Shown one piece after another: positions 1 to 8,608 of a DNA stretch of 45,337 nucleotides; position 1 is the first letter of the stretch; each line of letters begins with the position of its first letter. A program made the position numbers and the translations under genes. This DNA comes from Iodobacter sp. (lineage in GTDB: Bacteria; Pseudomonadota; Gammaproteobacteria; Burkholderiales; Chitinibacteraceae), in the NCBI RefSeq assembly GCF_025352645.1, contig NZ_JANXSO010000094.1, positions 1-45,337 of the forward strand. Direction: 5' to 3'. The notes beneath the pieces are model-generated. The model saw only the letters and a list, made by a program, of their open reading frames with translations, did not search any database and was not told the DNA's origin.

Positions 1-128
1 GATAAAAATCGGGTCACTTGATCGTGACTTACTTCTTGATCCAGCGCGTCGGCCAGTCCTGTCGCAGTTGCTTTGCCGCAAGTTGCAATGAGGAAGTCGG
101 TATAAAGTTCAAGTTCTTTAAGTTTCAT
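1..128 (-). CDS. DDE transposase, N-terminal part (cut by window edge)
   Basis: Only the first 42 or so codons are inside the window; the gene continues past the left edge. The visible N-terminus (MKLKELELYTDFLIATC, then a TATGLADALDQEVSHDQVTRFL-like stretch) is the pattern I know from the start of IS4/IS701-type DDE transposases: a short helix-turn-helix-like lead before the catalytic domain. Function would be cut-and-paste transposition. The catalytic residues are outside the window, so I cannot say whether the gene is intact. It starts at the ATG complementary to 126-128. Family assignment is from memory of the motif. Confidence 0.6.
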   Translation of the reverse strand, partial: MKLKELELYTDFLIATCGKATATGLADALDQEVSHDQVTRFL

Positions 129-167
129 GTTGTAAGGTTAACGGATTCGGGCTTTGGGTGCGTAACA

Positions 168-410
168 TCAGCTTTTTAATTCAACAATGATCTGCCCGCT
201 AACCAGTAAATCGAGTCGAAATGCGTGCTCAACAATGGTGTTCTTGTGGTGAATTTTGCAATCCACTTGTCGTTCTGTAGTTAGCCCACGTAAAAATAGC
301 TCGTGTACCAAGCATGTTTCGTAGGCAGATTCAAGCAAACTAGGCTCAATATGACGATGTACTTAAATGGCCGCTCCCAAAATATCATCGGTTAACTCGC
401 TCAATTGCAT
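168..410 (-). pseudogene. GxxExxY family protein, broken
   Basis: Reading from the ATG at 408-410 gives MQLSELTDDILGAAI, then an in-frame TAA, then VHRHIEPSLLESAYETCLVHE and onward to VSGQIIVELKS and a stop. The order (GAAI.VH, LLESAYE, ERQ, RLDLLV, IVELK) is that of the small GxxExxY proteins, which usually have about 120-130 residues and no firmly known function. The internal stop and the early end after IVELKS mark it as decayed. A Ser replaces the Gly expected before LLESAYE. It lies beside a transposase fragment, fitting an area of insertion and decay. Confidence 0.65.
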
Positions 411-530
411 CAGAAACCTCTATGAAGTATGCCTTACAGCTTCTTGAGTACTTACATGTTGCGACGAGTCTTGGGGGGCGGTGCTAGGCAACAAAAAACG
501 AAGAGCTGGCTTAAATAAACCCTCACGATT

Positions 531-570
531 TTCTCCGTGAAACTCCGTGTTCTCTGTGCCCTCCGTGGTT
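531..570. repeat. CTCCGTG/CTCTGTG iterated repeat
   Basis: A run of closely related heptamers (CTCCGTG, CTCCGTG, CTCTGTG, CTCCGTG) fills the gap after prfB. A similar but palindromic block lies at 40031-40105. Its role is unknown; it may form a transcript-end structure. The rest of 411-591 shows no gene. Confidence 0.5.
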
Positions 571-591
571 CAAGATTTGGGTTTCAGAAGC

Positions 592-1695
592 TTAAACCCC
601 ATGCTTCAAGCTGGCGGCGATGAAGCCATCTAGGTCGCCGTCCATGACGCCCTTGATATTGCCGACTTCGAAGCTGGTGCGCAGATCTTTGATTCGGCTC
701 TGGTCAAACACATAAGAGCGGATCTGATGGCCCCAGCCGATATCGGATTTAGTTGCTTCCAATGATTGCTGCGCTTCCATGCGTTTACGCAGTTCCAACT
801 CATACAATTTGGCGCGGAGCATTTTCCATGCTTCGTCACGGTTTTTGTGCTGGGAACGGTCATTCTGGCATTGCACGACGGTATTGGTCGGGATGTGCGT
901 CAAGCGAACCGCAGAATCCGTTTTATTAATGTGCTGACCACCCGCGCCGGAAGCACGGTAGGTATCGGTACGTACATCTGCCGGATTGATTTCAATCTCG
1001 AAACTATCGTCCACTTCTGGGTAAACAAACACGGAGGCAAACGAGGTATGGCGGCGATTATTTGAATCGTAAGGCGAGCAACGAACCAAGCGATGAACAC
1101 CTGTTTCTGTGCGTAAAAAGCCGTAAGCGTAATCACCAGTCAGTTTAATTGTTGCTTGGCTGATGCCGACGATATCGCCGTCCGATTGCTCCATCACTTC
1201 AACGGTAAAGCCTTTGCGCTCACCATAGCGAACATACATGCGTAGCAACATGCCCGCCCAGTCTTGCGCCTCCGTGCCGCCAGCGCCCGATTGAATATCG
1301 ATAAAGCACGGCATTGGATCCATCGGATGATTAAACATCCGGCGAAATTCCAGCTCTTCTACGTGGGCAGAAATGGCATCCACATCATCAGACACGGCTT
1401 GCAGAGTATCGAAGTCGCCTTCTTCCTTGCCCATATCGAACAAGTCTTTGGCGTCAGAGAGGCCAGCGGAGACTTCATCCAGCACCACAACCACGCCTTC
1501 AAGCGCCTTCTTTTCTCGGCCTAATTCTTGGGCTTTTTTCTGATCATTCCAGATGTCTGGGTCTTCCGTCAGGCGCACAACTTCTTCAAGTCGATCACTT
1601 TTGCCGGGATAATCTAAGTATTTGCGGAGTTCTTCGCTGCGAGAGACCAAATCTTCAATTCGGTTCTCGATCTGATTAAGCTGTTCTGCTTCCAT
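592..1695 (-). CDS. prfB: peptide chain release factor 2
   Basis: RF2 recognises UAA and UGA stop codons on the ribosome and triggers peptide release. The 367-residue protein is the usual length. It has the N-terminal coiled domain, the catalytic GGQ motif at residues 252-254 (context [17 protein letters not shown]), and the codon-reading tripeptide at 207-209, which here reads SPY rather than the usual SPF. The region where most RF2 genes carry a UGA and a +1 frameshift (after LRGYL) reads straight through as [10 protein letters not shown], with no UGA, so autoregulation by frameshifting appears lost. The lysS gene that often follows prfB is absent; the next thing downstream is a pseudogene. 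Confidence 0.97.
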   Translation of the reverse strand: MEAEQLNQIENRIEDLVSRSEELRKYLDYPGKSDRLEEVVRLTEDPDIWNDQKKAQELGREKKALEGVVVVLDEVSAGLSDAKDLFDMGKEEGDFDTLQAVSDDVDAISAHVEELEFRRMFNHPMDPMPCFIDIQSGAGGTEAQDWAGMLLRMYVRYGERKGFTVEVMEQSDGDIVGISQATIKLTGDYAYGFLRTETGVHRLVRCSPYDSNNRRHTSFASVFVYPEVDDSFEIEINPADVRTDTYRASGAGGQHINKTDSAVRLTHIPTNTVVQCQNDRSQHKNRDEAWKMLRAKLYELELRKRMEAQQSLEATKSDIGWGHQIRSYVFDQSRIKDLRTSFEVGNIKGVMDGDLDGFIAASLKHGV

Positions 1696-1724
1696 GCCTG
1701 TGGCTTTGTCCCATAAAGGCGGCT

Positions 1725-1888
1725 TGCAGTCTGCCTGACTTAAGCGATCGTTGCGAAGGGAAGTCCGGCTTGAGACACATATCGCGAATTTTTGAGGCGA
1801 ATAGCGGGCTATTCAACGAAAAAATGCGTGAAATGTGGCCAAATCCGGCTTTTCCGCAGTAGATCAGTCTTAAGCCTGGCAGGCTGCA
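1725..1888. repeat. imperfect terminal inverted-repeat element upstream of prfB
   Basis: A left arm at 1725-1749 (TGCAGTCTGCCTGACTTAAG, then CGATC) and a right arm at 1862-1888, read on the other strand (TGCAGCCTGCCAGGCTTAAG, then ACTGATC), match at most positions over about 25 bases. The arms enclose about 110 bases without a credible gene, holding two copies of TCCGGCTT. This resembles a short non-autonomous element (MITE-like), or a long hairpin in the prfB leader. It occupies much of the 349-base gap between prfB and the next gene. Confidence 0.4.
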
Positions 1889-2044
1889 GACACTAAAGCG
1901 CGAAATTATACCGTGAGAGTGGCATTCAAGGGGAGTCTCAGATGGAAAATTGCTAAAAGTACGATTTACTCGGGTAGAGCGCCCTAGCACGCAGTAAGGA
2001 TTACACAGGCGATAAAGCGCAGATTTTGCATGTTTATGCCTGCC

Positions 2045-2818
2045 TTATGCCTGCACAGAAATTTGCGGCAGGCTCACTTGAATAGGGCTGGTATTGCCAT
2101 CGGCGCTGTACACGCTGGGAGTATCGGCGGCTTGTTTGCCTTCCTGCTCTAAAGCGATGGTGGCATTTTTGAGTGCATCGTCCATGCTTTTTAAGGCGTC
2201 TTTGTAGAGCGCTTTATCTGTTTTGATTTCTTTCTTGCTGTTTTGTATTTCCAAGGCCAGCAGCAGCTTCGCTTTTTGCATGATCTTTTTGGCTTCATCC
2301 AAAAAATCACGATCTTCTGCACTCATGCCGCTTTTTTGCGCGAGTGGGTTTGATGCTTGTTTTTCCTCTTGCCTTTCTTCTTGCTCCTTTACTTGTTGCT
2401 CGACTTTTTGTACTGCTTGCTGCGCCTCCTGACCAGCGTTCTCCACTGCCGGGGCCTCAGTAGGGGCCGTCGCCGTTGTGGTGGCTGTGCCCGCAATGGT
2501 TGGAGGTTGAACCGCGCCGCCGCTGACGCCTGCATATTCGGCTACCGCAGCGGCAATTTGCTTGGCTAGCCGTGCTGCGGCCGCCACATTGCTTTTGCCT
2601 ATACCTGCAAACTTCAACATGCCTTCCAATTGCCGCTTCAGCATATCTAAGCGGCCCTTTGCCGCGCTTTTACGGCTGGAAACCGGATCGAACTTGGGTA
2701 TTTTGAATTCAAACGAGGCGTTTTTTGTAATGTCTTCTTCCGCCGCGCCGTTATTGCTCACACGCTGCCGTGTAAAGTTTTGAATGGTGGCTTGCATTGA
2801 TTCGGAGGCAATTTTCAT
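2045..2818 (-). CDS. hypothetical Ala/Gln/Glu-rich coiled-coil protein
   Basis: 257 residues, not recognised. The N-terminal third is basic and Ser/Ala-rich with no signal peptide or membrane segment. Residues about 70-100 form an Ala-rich helix (VAAAARLAKQIAAAVAEY). Residues about 100-130 are low-complexity Pro/Thr/Ala. A Gln/Glu-rich stretch (about 130-160) and a Lys-rich helix (about 165-225) look like coiled coil. It begins at ATG 2816-2818. It stands alone between prfB and an IS remnant. A cytoplasmic or surface-appendage-associated role is possible, but nothing in the sequence decides it. Confidence 0.55.
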   Translation of the reverse strand: MKIASESMQATIQNFTRQRVSNNGAAEEDITKNASFEFKIPKFDPVSSRKSAAKGRLDMLKRQLEGMLKFAGIGKSNVAAAARLAKQIAAAVAEYAGVSGGAVQPPTIAGTATTTATAPTEAPAVENAGQEAQQAVQKVEQQVKEQEERQEEKQASNPLAQKSGMSAEDRDFLDEAKKIMQKAKLLLALEIQNSKKEIKTDKALYKDALKSMDDALKNATIALEQEGKQAADTPSVYSADGNTSPIQVSLPQISVQA

Positions 2819-3025
2819 GAGGAAAACCTTAAATTTGAAGCAAGCAGTCAGTCTGATTAAAGATATATCGAATAAACCCCACGAATCTTTAATGTTATTT
2901 ATTATGTGAAAGCTTGTTTAGCGATGCTCGAAGAAGTTATCTAGTAAATTATTTCGTCAGTTTCGTTGAACTCGCCTTTTGCTGTATTTTAAATTGGGCT
3001 GGTTTTGTGAGGGGATTATCGAGAA

Positions 3026-3320
3026 ATCACGCATCACGGCAAACGCGCCCGTTTTTATTTGAACGTGGGCTTGGTCAATCTGCTGGAAAAAGAAAAACGC
3101 GAAGGCAAAGCTGGCCGAATCGCACAGGCTTTAATGCGGGTAGATGTGGTGATTCTGGATGAGCTGGGCTAGCTACTAGGCAGGCGGTGGCGCATTGCTC
3201 TTTCATTTGTTGTCGAAGCTCTACGAGCACACCAGCGTCATCATCATCACGAACCTGAACTTTTCAGAATGGTCGAGCGTATTTGGCAACGCTAAGATGA
3301 CTATGGCGCTGTTGGGCTGA
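3026..3320 (+). pseudogene. IS21-family istB ATP-binding helper, remnant
   Basis: Frame 1 (3026-3172) reads ITHHGKRARFY, then LVNLLEKEKREGKAGRIAQ and DVVILDELG followed by a stop. A second frame (3183-3320) continues [19 protein letters not shown], then [19 protein letters not shown] and a stop. These are the middle and C-terminal parts of IstB, the AAA+ helper of IS21-type transposition, including the Walker B-like VVILDE. The frame change between 3172 and 3183 and the missing N-terminus (Walker A) show that it is dead. The rest of 2819-3449 shows no other gene. Confidence 0.8.
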
Positions 3321-3449
3321 GCGGTTTTAAGCTGAACATGAAGGCGTAAAAATAGCGGGCGCTGTTTGCTAGACTTATCCACCGTTGCCCAATCAAAAAG
3401 CAACGCCCAGCCCTGGGTCAAATTTCAATCTGCGTGAACAATCGAATCC

Positions 3450-4766
3450 TTAAACAGGAATATCCGATAGCGTAATTTTAACCACTAGACCACCTTCCAC
3501 TCGATTGGTTAAGGTTAAGCTACCATTTAGGGAGGTAACGAGTTGCTGTGCAATAGCTAATCCCAGTCCGGTACCGCCTGTCATTCTATTACGTGAATTC
3601 TCTACTCGATAAAATGGCTGCATCACAGCATAAAGTTCATCTGGAGGGATACCTGGCCCTTGGTCCTGTACTTGAATAAGTATGTACTCGGCTTCTTGTT
3701 TCACAACTACTTCTGCACTACCTGCAAACTTCAAGGCGTTATCAATCACATTACTGAGAGTCCTGCGTAGCGCGAGTGGTTTAGTTAGCAATGACCCACT
3801 TAACTTGCCGAGGAGCATCACAGGCTGACCCGTATCTTGATAATCGCATACTAAGCTGTCAACAAGTGCATGAGGCTGGACGCGGCAAGTTTTTTCACTG
3901 CTACTTTCATTGGTACTAGCATAGGACACACCTTCACGGATCAATAAATTCATTTCCTCCAGATCTTGCAGTAATTTTATTTTGATCCCGTTATCTTCTA
4001 TTAGCTCTGAACGTAATTTAATGCGGGTAATAGGTGTTTGCAGGTCATGTGAAATAGCCGCGAGGATATGCATTCGCTCCTGTAAATAAGCCGCGATTCG
4101 TTCCTGCATTGCATTAAATGCACATGCTGCCTTACGTACTTCTACTGGCCCCTCCTCGGGCATTTTAATTGCGATGGAGGTATGTGGGTTCATTGATTCA
4201 GCGGCCTGAGTCAGGATAGTTAACGGCCGTACTGCGCTACGTATAGCAAACCAGACTGTGCACAATAGCAAAATTAACTGACTGACCAATACGACAGGAA
4301 ACCAAGGAATAAACGGCATGCTTCTCAGGGCCAAATCGATTGTGAGTGGGCTTCCGTCATTAAGGTGCAAATGCACCTGCAAATGGCTTTGGTTGTCAGA
4401 AGGGGTACTAAAACGCAAGGCATACAGCTCCCCAAGCGCATTCCTCAAGGACTGTGCAGTATCCTGCAAGCGCTTGTCCGTTAGGTATTCATCCCCCCCG
4501 CCTTCTTGTTGTATGTAATGATAGCTCACTCGATTAAGCCGTAATATCCACGCAGGACGCTCATTTGCAGGTAGGCGGTCTAGGATTGCCACCCCTGTAG
4601 CCACGTTGTACGTCATGTTACCTTGCATCATTATTTTAGCACTCTGCGCACGCTCGAATAATAGCAAGCTCAGAGTCAATCCGTTTGTCGACAACAGTCC
4701 AAACAACAAAATTAGCAGCAAGCGCGAAGCTAACGTTTTTGGCCACCATTGACAAACATACTTCAT
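3450..4766 (-). CDS. two-component sensor histidine kinase, EnvZ-like
   Basis: 438 residues. Membrane segment 1 is at about 15-36, a periplasmic sensor region of about 115 residues follows, and membrane segment 2 is at about 153-175. A HAMP linker leads to the dimerisation/phosphoacceptor motif AAISHDLQTPITR with His240. The ATPase domain has an N-box (NVIDNALKFAG, 339-349), a G1 box (DQGPGIP, 368-374) and a G2 box (GGTGLGLA, 397-404). It overlaps the 3' end of the response-regulator gene by 4 bases, so the pair is translationally coupled. It most likely senses an envelope or redox signal connected with the neighbouring molybdoenzyme and cytochrome; the signal is an inference from position only. 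Confidence 0.93.
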   Translation of the reverse strand: MKYVCQWWPKTLASRLLLILLFGLLSTNGLTLSLLLFERAQSAKIMMQGNMTYNVATGVAILDRLPANERPAWILRLNRVSYHYIQQEGGGDEYLTDKRLQDTAQSLRNALGELYALRFSTPSDNQSHLQVHLHLNDGSPLTIDLALRSMPFIPWFPVVLVSQLILLLCTVWFAIRSAVRPLTILTQAAESMNPHTSIAIKMPEEGPVEVRKAACAFNAMQERIAAYLQERMHILAAISHDLQTPITRIKLRSELIEDNGIKIKLLQDLEEMNLLIREGVSYASTNESSSEKTCRVQPHALVDSLVCDYQDTGQPVMLLGKLSGSLLTKPLALRRTLSNVIDNALKFAGSAEVVVKQEAEYILIQVQDQGPGIPPDELYAVMQPFYRVENSRNRMTGGTGLGLAIAQQLVTSLNGSLTLTNRVEGGLVVKITLSDIPV

Positions 4767-5503
4767 ATTTTAGACTCACGTAACTCTACAGACATAGTGA
4801 ACACATATCCCTCACTTCTTACGGTCTTAATATAAAACGGCTCCCGTGCATCGTCGTTTAACCGTTGCCTCAATCGACTTACCAATAGATCGATAGAACG
4901 TTCAAACAGGTCTGCATCACGCCCTTGTGTCTGATTGAGCAACTGATCACGGGTTAACACATGCTGCGGGTGATCGAGAAACACCCTTAGTAGACGGTAC
5001 TCTGCACCACTCAATGCAACCATGACCCCGTCACTATCCATCAGGCTACGCGCGGTAGTGTCCAATACCCATACACCAAACGCTAAAAGACGTGCCGGTT
5101 CAGTTGTCCGTAAGCTGGGTGGCATCATACGTGTACGGCGTAATACCGTTTTGATGCGCGCGAGTAGTTCACGAGCAACAAACGGCTTCACCAGATAATC
5201 ATCTGCTCCCATTTCTAAACCAACAATCCGATCAGTATCTTCACTTCTGGCAGTTACCAAAAGTATAGGCGTGGCCTTATGTCTACTGCTTCGCAATTCG
5301 CGGCACAGCGTCAGGCCATCATCGCCAGGCATCATGATGTCGAGTACTATCACATCTACGGGAGTTTTCTCCAGAAAGGCCCACATCTGGCGTCCGTCAG
5401 CGACTTCGGTAGTTCGGAGTCCATTCTTTTTCAGGTAATCAGCAATCAACCAACGAATTTCACTATCGTCATCTACAATCAAGACATGATCTGTATGTTC
5501 CAC
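4763..5503 (-). CDS. OmpR/PhoB-family response regulator
   Basis: 246 residues. The receiver domain has an acidic pocket at residues 11-13, the phosphoacceptor Asp55 in VIVLDIMMPGDDG and the conserved Lys106 (DDYLVKPF). The C-terminal winged-helix domain runs from about residue 140, ending with the typical TVRSEGYVF. The start is a GTG at 5501-5503, preceded by AAGGA at 7 bases. It is cotranscribed with the kinase that follows (4-base overlap) and separated by 205 bases from the molybdoenzyme gene upstream, which it plausibly controls together with the cytochrome and DUF5666-like genes. Confidence 0.94.
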   Translation of the reverse strand: MEHTDHVLIVDDDSEIRWLIADYLKKNGLRTTEVADGRQMWAFLEKTPVDVIVLDIMMPGDDGLTLCRELRSSRHKATPILLVTARSEDTDRIVGLEMGADDYLVKPFVARELLARIKTVLRRTRMMPPSLRTTEPARLLAFGVWVLDTTARSLMDSDGVMVALSGAEYRLLRVFLDHPQHVLTRDQLLNQTQGRDADLFERSIDLLVSRLRQRLNDDAREPFYIKTVRSEGYVFTMSVELRESKI

Positions 5504-5621
5504 CGCAGCATCCTTATTTCAGGCTTTAAACAGATAAGTCAGTAGATTCTGTCTCATTAAGGGGAAAAGGTTAAGCAGAAGCCGTGTGATTGTGTTTTAG
5601 GCGGCCAAAGATAAAACTGTA

Positions 5622-5648
5622 CTGCAGGGGACAATACGTACCCTGCAG
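5622..5648. promoter_or_regulatory. perfect 8-bp inverted repeat before the response-regulator gene
   Basis: CTGCAGGG at 5622-5629 and CCCTGCAG at 5641-5648 form a stem with an 11-base loop in the 205-base gap between the molybdoenzyme and regulator genes. There is no T-tract on either side, so it is more likely an operator or attenuating hairpin than a standard terminator. Confidence 0.4.
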
Positions 5649-5708
5649 AATGCAGAAATTGCCCCTTGCGTATCCTATGCAAGATGGCCATTGAGACCAG
5701 AGTCACAC

Positions 5709-6473
5709 TTAAATCCCACTGAACCAGTTATAGCCCTGATCTTCCCAATAACCACCGGGATACTCGTTAGTAACAAAAATCGCGCCAATATGTTTGGCAT
5801 TTTTGAAACCGAGCTTGGTCGGCATACGCAAACGCAGCGGATAACCATATTCGGGCGGCAAGGGTTTTCCGCCAAAATCTAGCGCCAGAATAGTCTGTGG
5901 ATGCAGAGCAGTCGCCATATCAATACTGGAATAGTAGCGGTCATCACATTTGAAACCTACATATTTAGCGGTGAGATCGGCCCCAACTTGCTGCAGAAAG
6001 GTTTTTAGTGGTACACCACTCCATTGACCGATCGCGCTCCAGCCCTCAATACAGATAAGCCGAGTTATCTGGCTCTCCTGCGGCAAATGCTGTAACTGTT
6101 CCAATGTCCACGGAGCCTTCTTTTGCACTAATCCTGAAACCTCCAATCGGTAATTAGGTATATCGACTTCAGGAACATTGAATTCAGGATAATAGGCGTT
6201 AAAGCGGAACGGCATATCTATTTGATCTGGACGATATGTCTGTGCCAATTTCTCACCGTTAAACAGCCAGCGCTGCACGCGATCATTCCAGCGCGACATT
6301 TCCCACAGAACCTTATCGACCTGATCGCCATCCTGCAAATTACAGCCAGTTAGCATCGATACCGCACCGAGTGTTAACCCGGAACGTAGCAATAAGCGAC
6401 GCTGAATATTGACCAGTTGTTTACGCTGTTCTGGCTCAATAATGATTCTTGGTGGTTTTGATTGATCACTCAT
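5709..6473 (-). CDS. Tat-exported sulfite-oxidase-fold molybdopterin oxidoreductase (MsrP/YedY-like)
   Basis: 254 residues. The N-terminus has a twin-arginine stretch (QRRLLLRSG) followed by a hydrophobic segment and a lipobox-like LTGC, suggesting a Tat-exported, possibly lipid-anchored protein. The core has the family's cofactor-ligand motif around RLICIEGWSAIGQWSGVPL, whose Cys is the expected molybdenum ligand, and the C-terminal GYPLRLRMPTKLGFKNAKHI region. The fold is that of MsrP (methionine sulfoxide reductase) and relatives, but the substrate cannot be read from sequence. Its partner is not the usual MsrQ but a cytochrome b whose gene overlaps it by 8 bases, implying quinone-linked electron transfer in the periplasm. 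Confidence 0.88.
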   Translation of the reverse strand: MSDQSKPPRIIIEPEQRKQLVNIQRRLLLRSGLTLGAVSMLTGCNLQDGDQVDKVLWEMSRWNDRVQRWLFNGEKLAQTYRPDQIDMPFRFNAYYPEFNVPEVDIPNYRLEVSGLVQKKAPWTLEQLQHLPQESQITRLICIEGWSAIGQWSGVPLKTFLQQVGADLTAKYVGFKCDDRYYSSIDMATALHPQTILALDFGGKPLPPEYGYPLRLRMPTKLGFKNAKHIGAIFVTNEYPGGYWEDQGYNWFSGI

Positions 6474-7116
6474 CTGTGTTCTCCTGGATGTGTGCTTTTT
6501 TACCGCCGGTAATCATGGCGATAAAGGTTTTAGGCACCAATAGCACCATCAAAACATGGATTACCACAAACAACATCACACCGCTCATAGCAAAGAAATG
6601 CACGTAACGGGCACTACCGAACCCACCTAAAAGCCAGACCAGACCGCTTAGCTGCACCGGTTTCCAGATAGACAATCCGGACAGTACCAATAACGCCCCT
6701 AGCAGCAGTACGCTGACATACATCAGTCTTTGAACGGCATTATATTCACCGAGTTTGTGCGGCAAGGTAAACGTAAAAGCCCGTACAGTATCACGCCAGA
6801 CAGACTTAGATGAAAACGGGAAAAAGCTTCGCTTAAAGTGCCCGCTGAACAAGCCCCACAGCAGGTAAAACAGAGCGTTGACCGCCATTAGCCACATAGT
6901 AGCTAAATGCCAAGCAATATTGCCACCTAACCAGCCACCCAGCGTTGTGCTTTGCGGAAAGGTGAAGGGAAAAAGGGGATAGGCATTATAAATACCCCAT
7001 CCACTCATTATCATGCAGATCATTGCCAGCAGGTTTATCCAGTGGCTCAGGCGGATCTGCCACGGATGAATATTTTGCTTACACCGTGGAATTATTTTCG
7101 ATAAAGGACGATTCAC
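6466..7116 (-). CDS. membrane cytochrome b subunit (thiosulfate reductase/b561-type)
   Basis: 216 residues with about four membrane segments and conserved His residues in helix contexts: HPWQIRLSHWINLLAM near the N-terminus, NIAWHLATMW, and in the last helices YVHFFAMSG and VVIHVLMVLLVP. This is the pattern of di-haem cytochrome b subunits that link the quinone pool to periplasmic oxidoreductases. The gene overlaps the molybdoenzyme start by 8 bases, so the two very likely form one membrane complex. A 124-base gap separates it from the DUF5666-like gene upstream. Confidence 0.88.
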   Translation of the reverse strand: MNRPLSKIIPRCKQNIHPWQIRLSHWINLLAMICMIMSGWGIYNAYPLFPFTFPQSTTLGGWLGGNIAWHLATMWLMAVNALFYLLWGLFSGHFKRSFFPFSSKSVWRDTVRAFTFTLPHKLGEYNAVQRLMYVSVLLLGALLVLSGLSIWKPVQLSGLVWLLGGFGSARYVHFFAMSGVMLFVVIHVLMVLLVPKTFIAMITGGKKAHIQENTDE

Positions 7117-7240
7117 AAAGCGTCTCCGGCATATTCAATCTATTAGTTCGAACTGCCACGAAAAATATATAAACAGTAAGAAAATAGAAAATACCACACT
7201 ATTTTTTCTAAAAACCTTCACAAACAGGTTCACCACTGGT

Positions 7241-7855
7241 TTACATTGGCGGAGTAATACCGTCTTTGCCAGCAGAAATAGCACGGATAACCGACTGACC
7301 TTTATCATCTTTCATGAAGAAGAGAATTACTTTTACGCCAGGCATCAACACACTACGATCGCTGGGAGTAATCAGAACAACTGGCACATCATCTGGGATG
7401 ATGACCGTTTTTTCTGCATTATTAAATTTGATCGTTAGGGTGCGACCATTATTGTTCACTAGCTTGCCAACGGTGCCGTTGGTCATGGTGTTGATTTTAC
7501 CGTCCGCCGATTCAAACGGGTTGAAACCTTCACCATTACCGCGAAGACTTGGCGAGAAAACGTGTACTTCCAACGCTTTCAGCGTACCGTCGGCCTGAGG
7601 TGCTGCAGCCGTACCGATGAAGCTGTTGGCTTTAATATCAGAAATTTTAGCTTTAGTGATGCTATTAATCTTGCTCTGATTAGTCAGTTTGACATCCAGT
7701 TTTCCCCCCTGACGCGTAATTATCTGTACGGAGTTACCATTCACCGACTCTATAGTTCCACGTGTAGGTCTGCTTACGTTGTCTGCTGCGAATGCAGAGC
7801 AGCACAAAAAAAGATAACTCAACACGGCACCAGCAAAGCGAGATGACATCGCCAT
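7241..7855 (-). CDS. secreted DUF5666-like protein
   Basis: 204 residues from the ATG at 7853-7855, chosen because GGAG lies 8 bases upstream and a clean signal peptide (MSSRFAGAVLSYLFLCCSAFA) follows; the longer frame to 7906 adds an unlikely leader. The mature part contains two similar beta-rich modules (RGTIESVNGNSVQI and NGTVGKLVNNNGRTLTI), the OB-like repeat of DUF5666 proteins. Function unknown. It is first in the block with a cytochrome b, a molybdoenzyme and a two-component system, so it may be the accessory or regulated periplasmic component. Confidence 0.75.
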   Translation of the reverse strand: MAMSSRFAGAVLSYLFLCCSAFAADNVSRPTRGTIESVNGNSVQIITRQGGKLDVKLTNQSKINSITKAKISDIKANSFIGTAAAPQADGTLKALEVHVFSPSLRGNGEGFNPFESADGKINTMTNGTVGKLVNNNGRTLTIKFNNAEKTVIIPDDVPVVLITPSDRSVLMPGVKVILFFMKDDKGQSVIRAISAGKDGITPPM

Positions 7856-8146
7856 TTTAATTCTCCATATTTTGTAGATTGAGAAAAACGTATCACTATC
7901 AGACACGGTTATGTCGTAATAAGGGAAATAGGCTTAATACATCATAATTCGTGTTTTCAAAGGTTTCACCTTATAACTGCAAGATTAAAGGCAGGGAAAG
8001 TATTATCTTTCTACTGCTCGACGAGTTAATTAAAACACTGCAATGTATCGCTGATATGTCGAGTAACGGCCCGAATGTAACTTAATATTTTTTTCTGCGG
8101 GTTAATTACATTGATATACAATTCAACAGTTAAGTTAAGAGTCTGA

Positions 8147-8323
8147 ATAGGTTTTTTGGGGGGATTACCAAAGGAAACAACATTAAAAGGGGCACGTGCG
8201 GGGGCGGGGCATTTACGAGGATTGCTTAAAGGTCGAGGCACTCATACAGAAGTTCTGAAGCATTGTAAGGCTGAGCGATTAGAAGAAAATTATTTCCATG
8301 CTGTACTTGATGCCCCAAAATAG
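8147..8323 (+). pseudogene. TIGR02391/Ymh-family protein fragment
   Basis: An open stretch (no start codon seen) encodes GRGTHTEVLKHCKAERLEEN, then YFHAVLDAPK and a stop. This matches my memory of the centre of TIGR02391-family proteins (HPEVLR.C.AELL.ENYFHAVLEATKS), small proteins common in mobile and defence regions. Both ends are missing, so it is a remnant. The remainder of 7856-8608 contains no convincing gene. Confidence 0.5.
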
Positions 8324-8472
8324 TTTGGGCAATGCCTGAACAGGTATGCTATCGATATTCTTGGTATCTTATCGAAAGTCCATCGTAAACTTGATAATGC
8401 TAATATCCGGTGGTTAACTGACGAGACACGGTCGGAAAGTAAACAGCAAGTATTTCTATCATGCTCCAGCCA

Positions 8473-8508
8473 ATAAAAATGCGGCCCCTCTCAAGGCCGC
8501 ATTTTTAT
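8473..8508. terminator. Rho-independent terminator after the glutamate dehydrogenase gene
   Basis: A 14-base perfect stem (ATAAAAATGCGGCC with GGCCGCATTTTTAT) and an 8-base loop, with A- and T-tracts on its two sides. It would stop minus-strand transcription leaving the dehydrogenase gene and could also act on the plus strand. Confidence 0.85.
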
Positions 8509-8608
8509 ATCTAAGTACCAAATTTCATTTAATCAAATACACAAATCCCATTAAATAAAACCCAATACTCAATCTACAAGCCAAGCCTAAACTAAGCCTC
8601 CTTCTCTT

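Noticed and set aside
8026-8241. 71-residue minus-strand frame
   Set aside because: It lies over a TIGR02391 remnant read on the other strand and has no features of its own.
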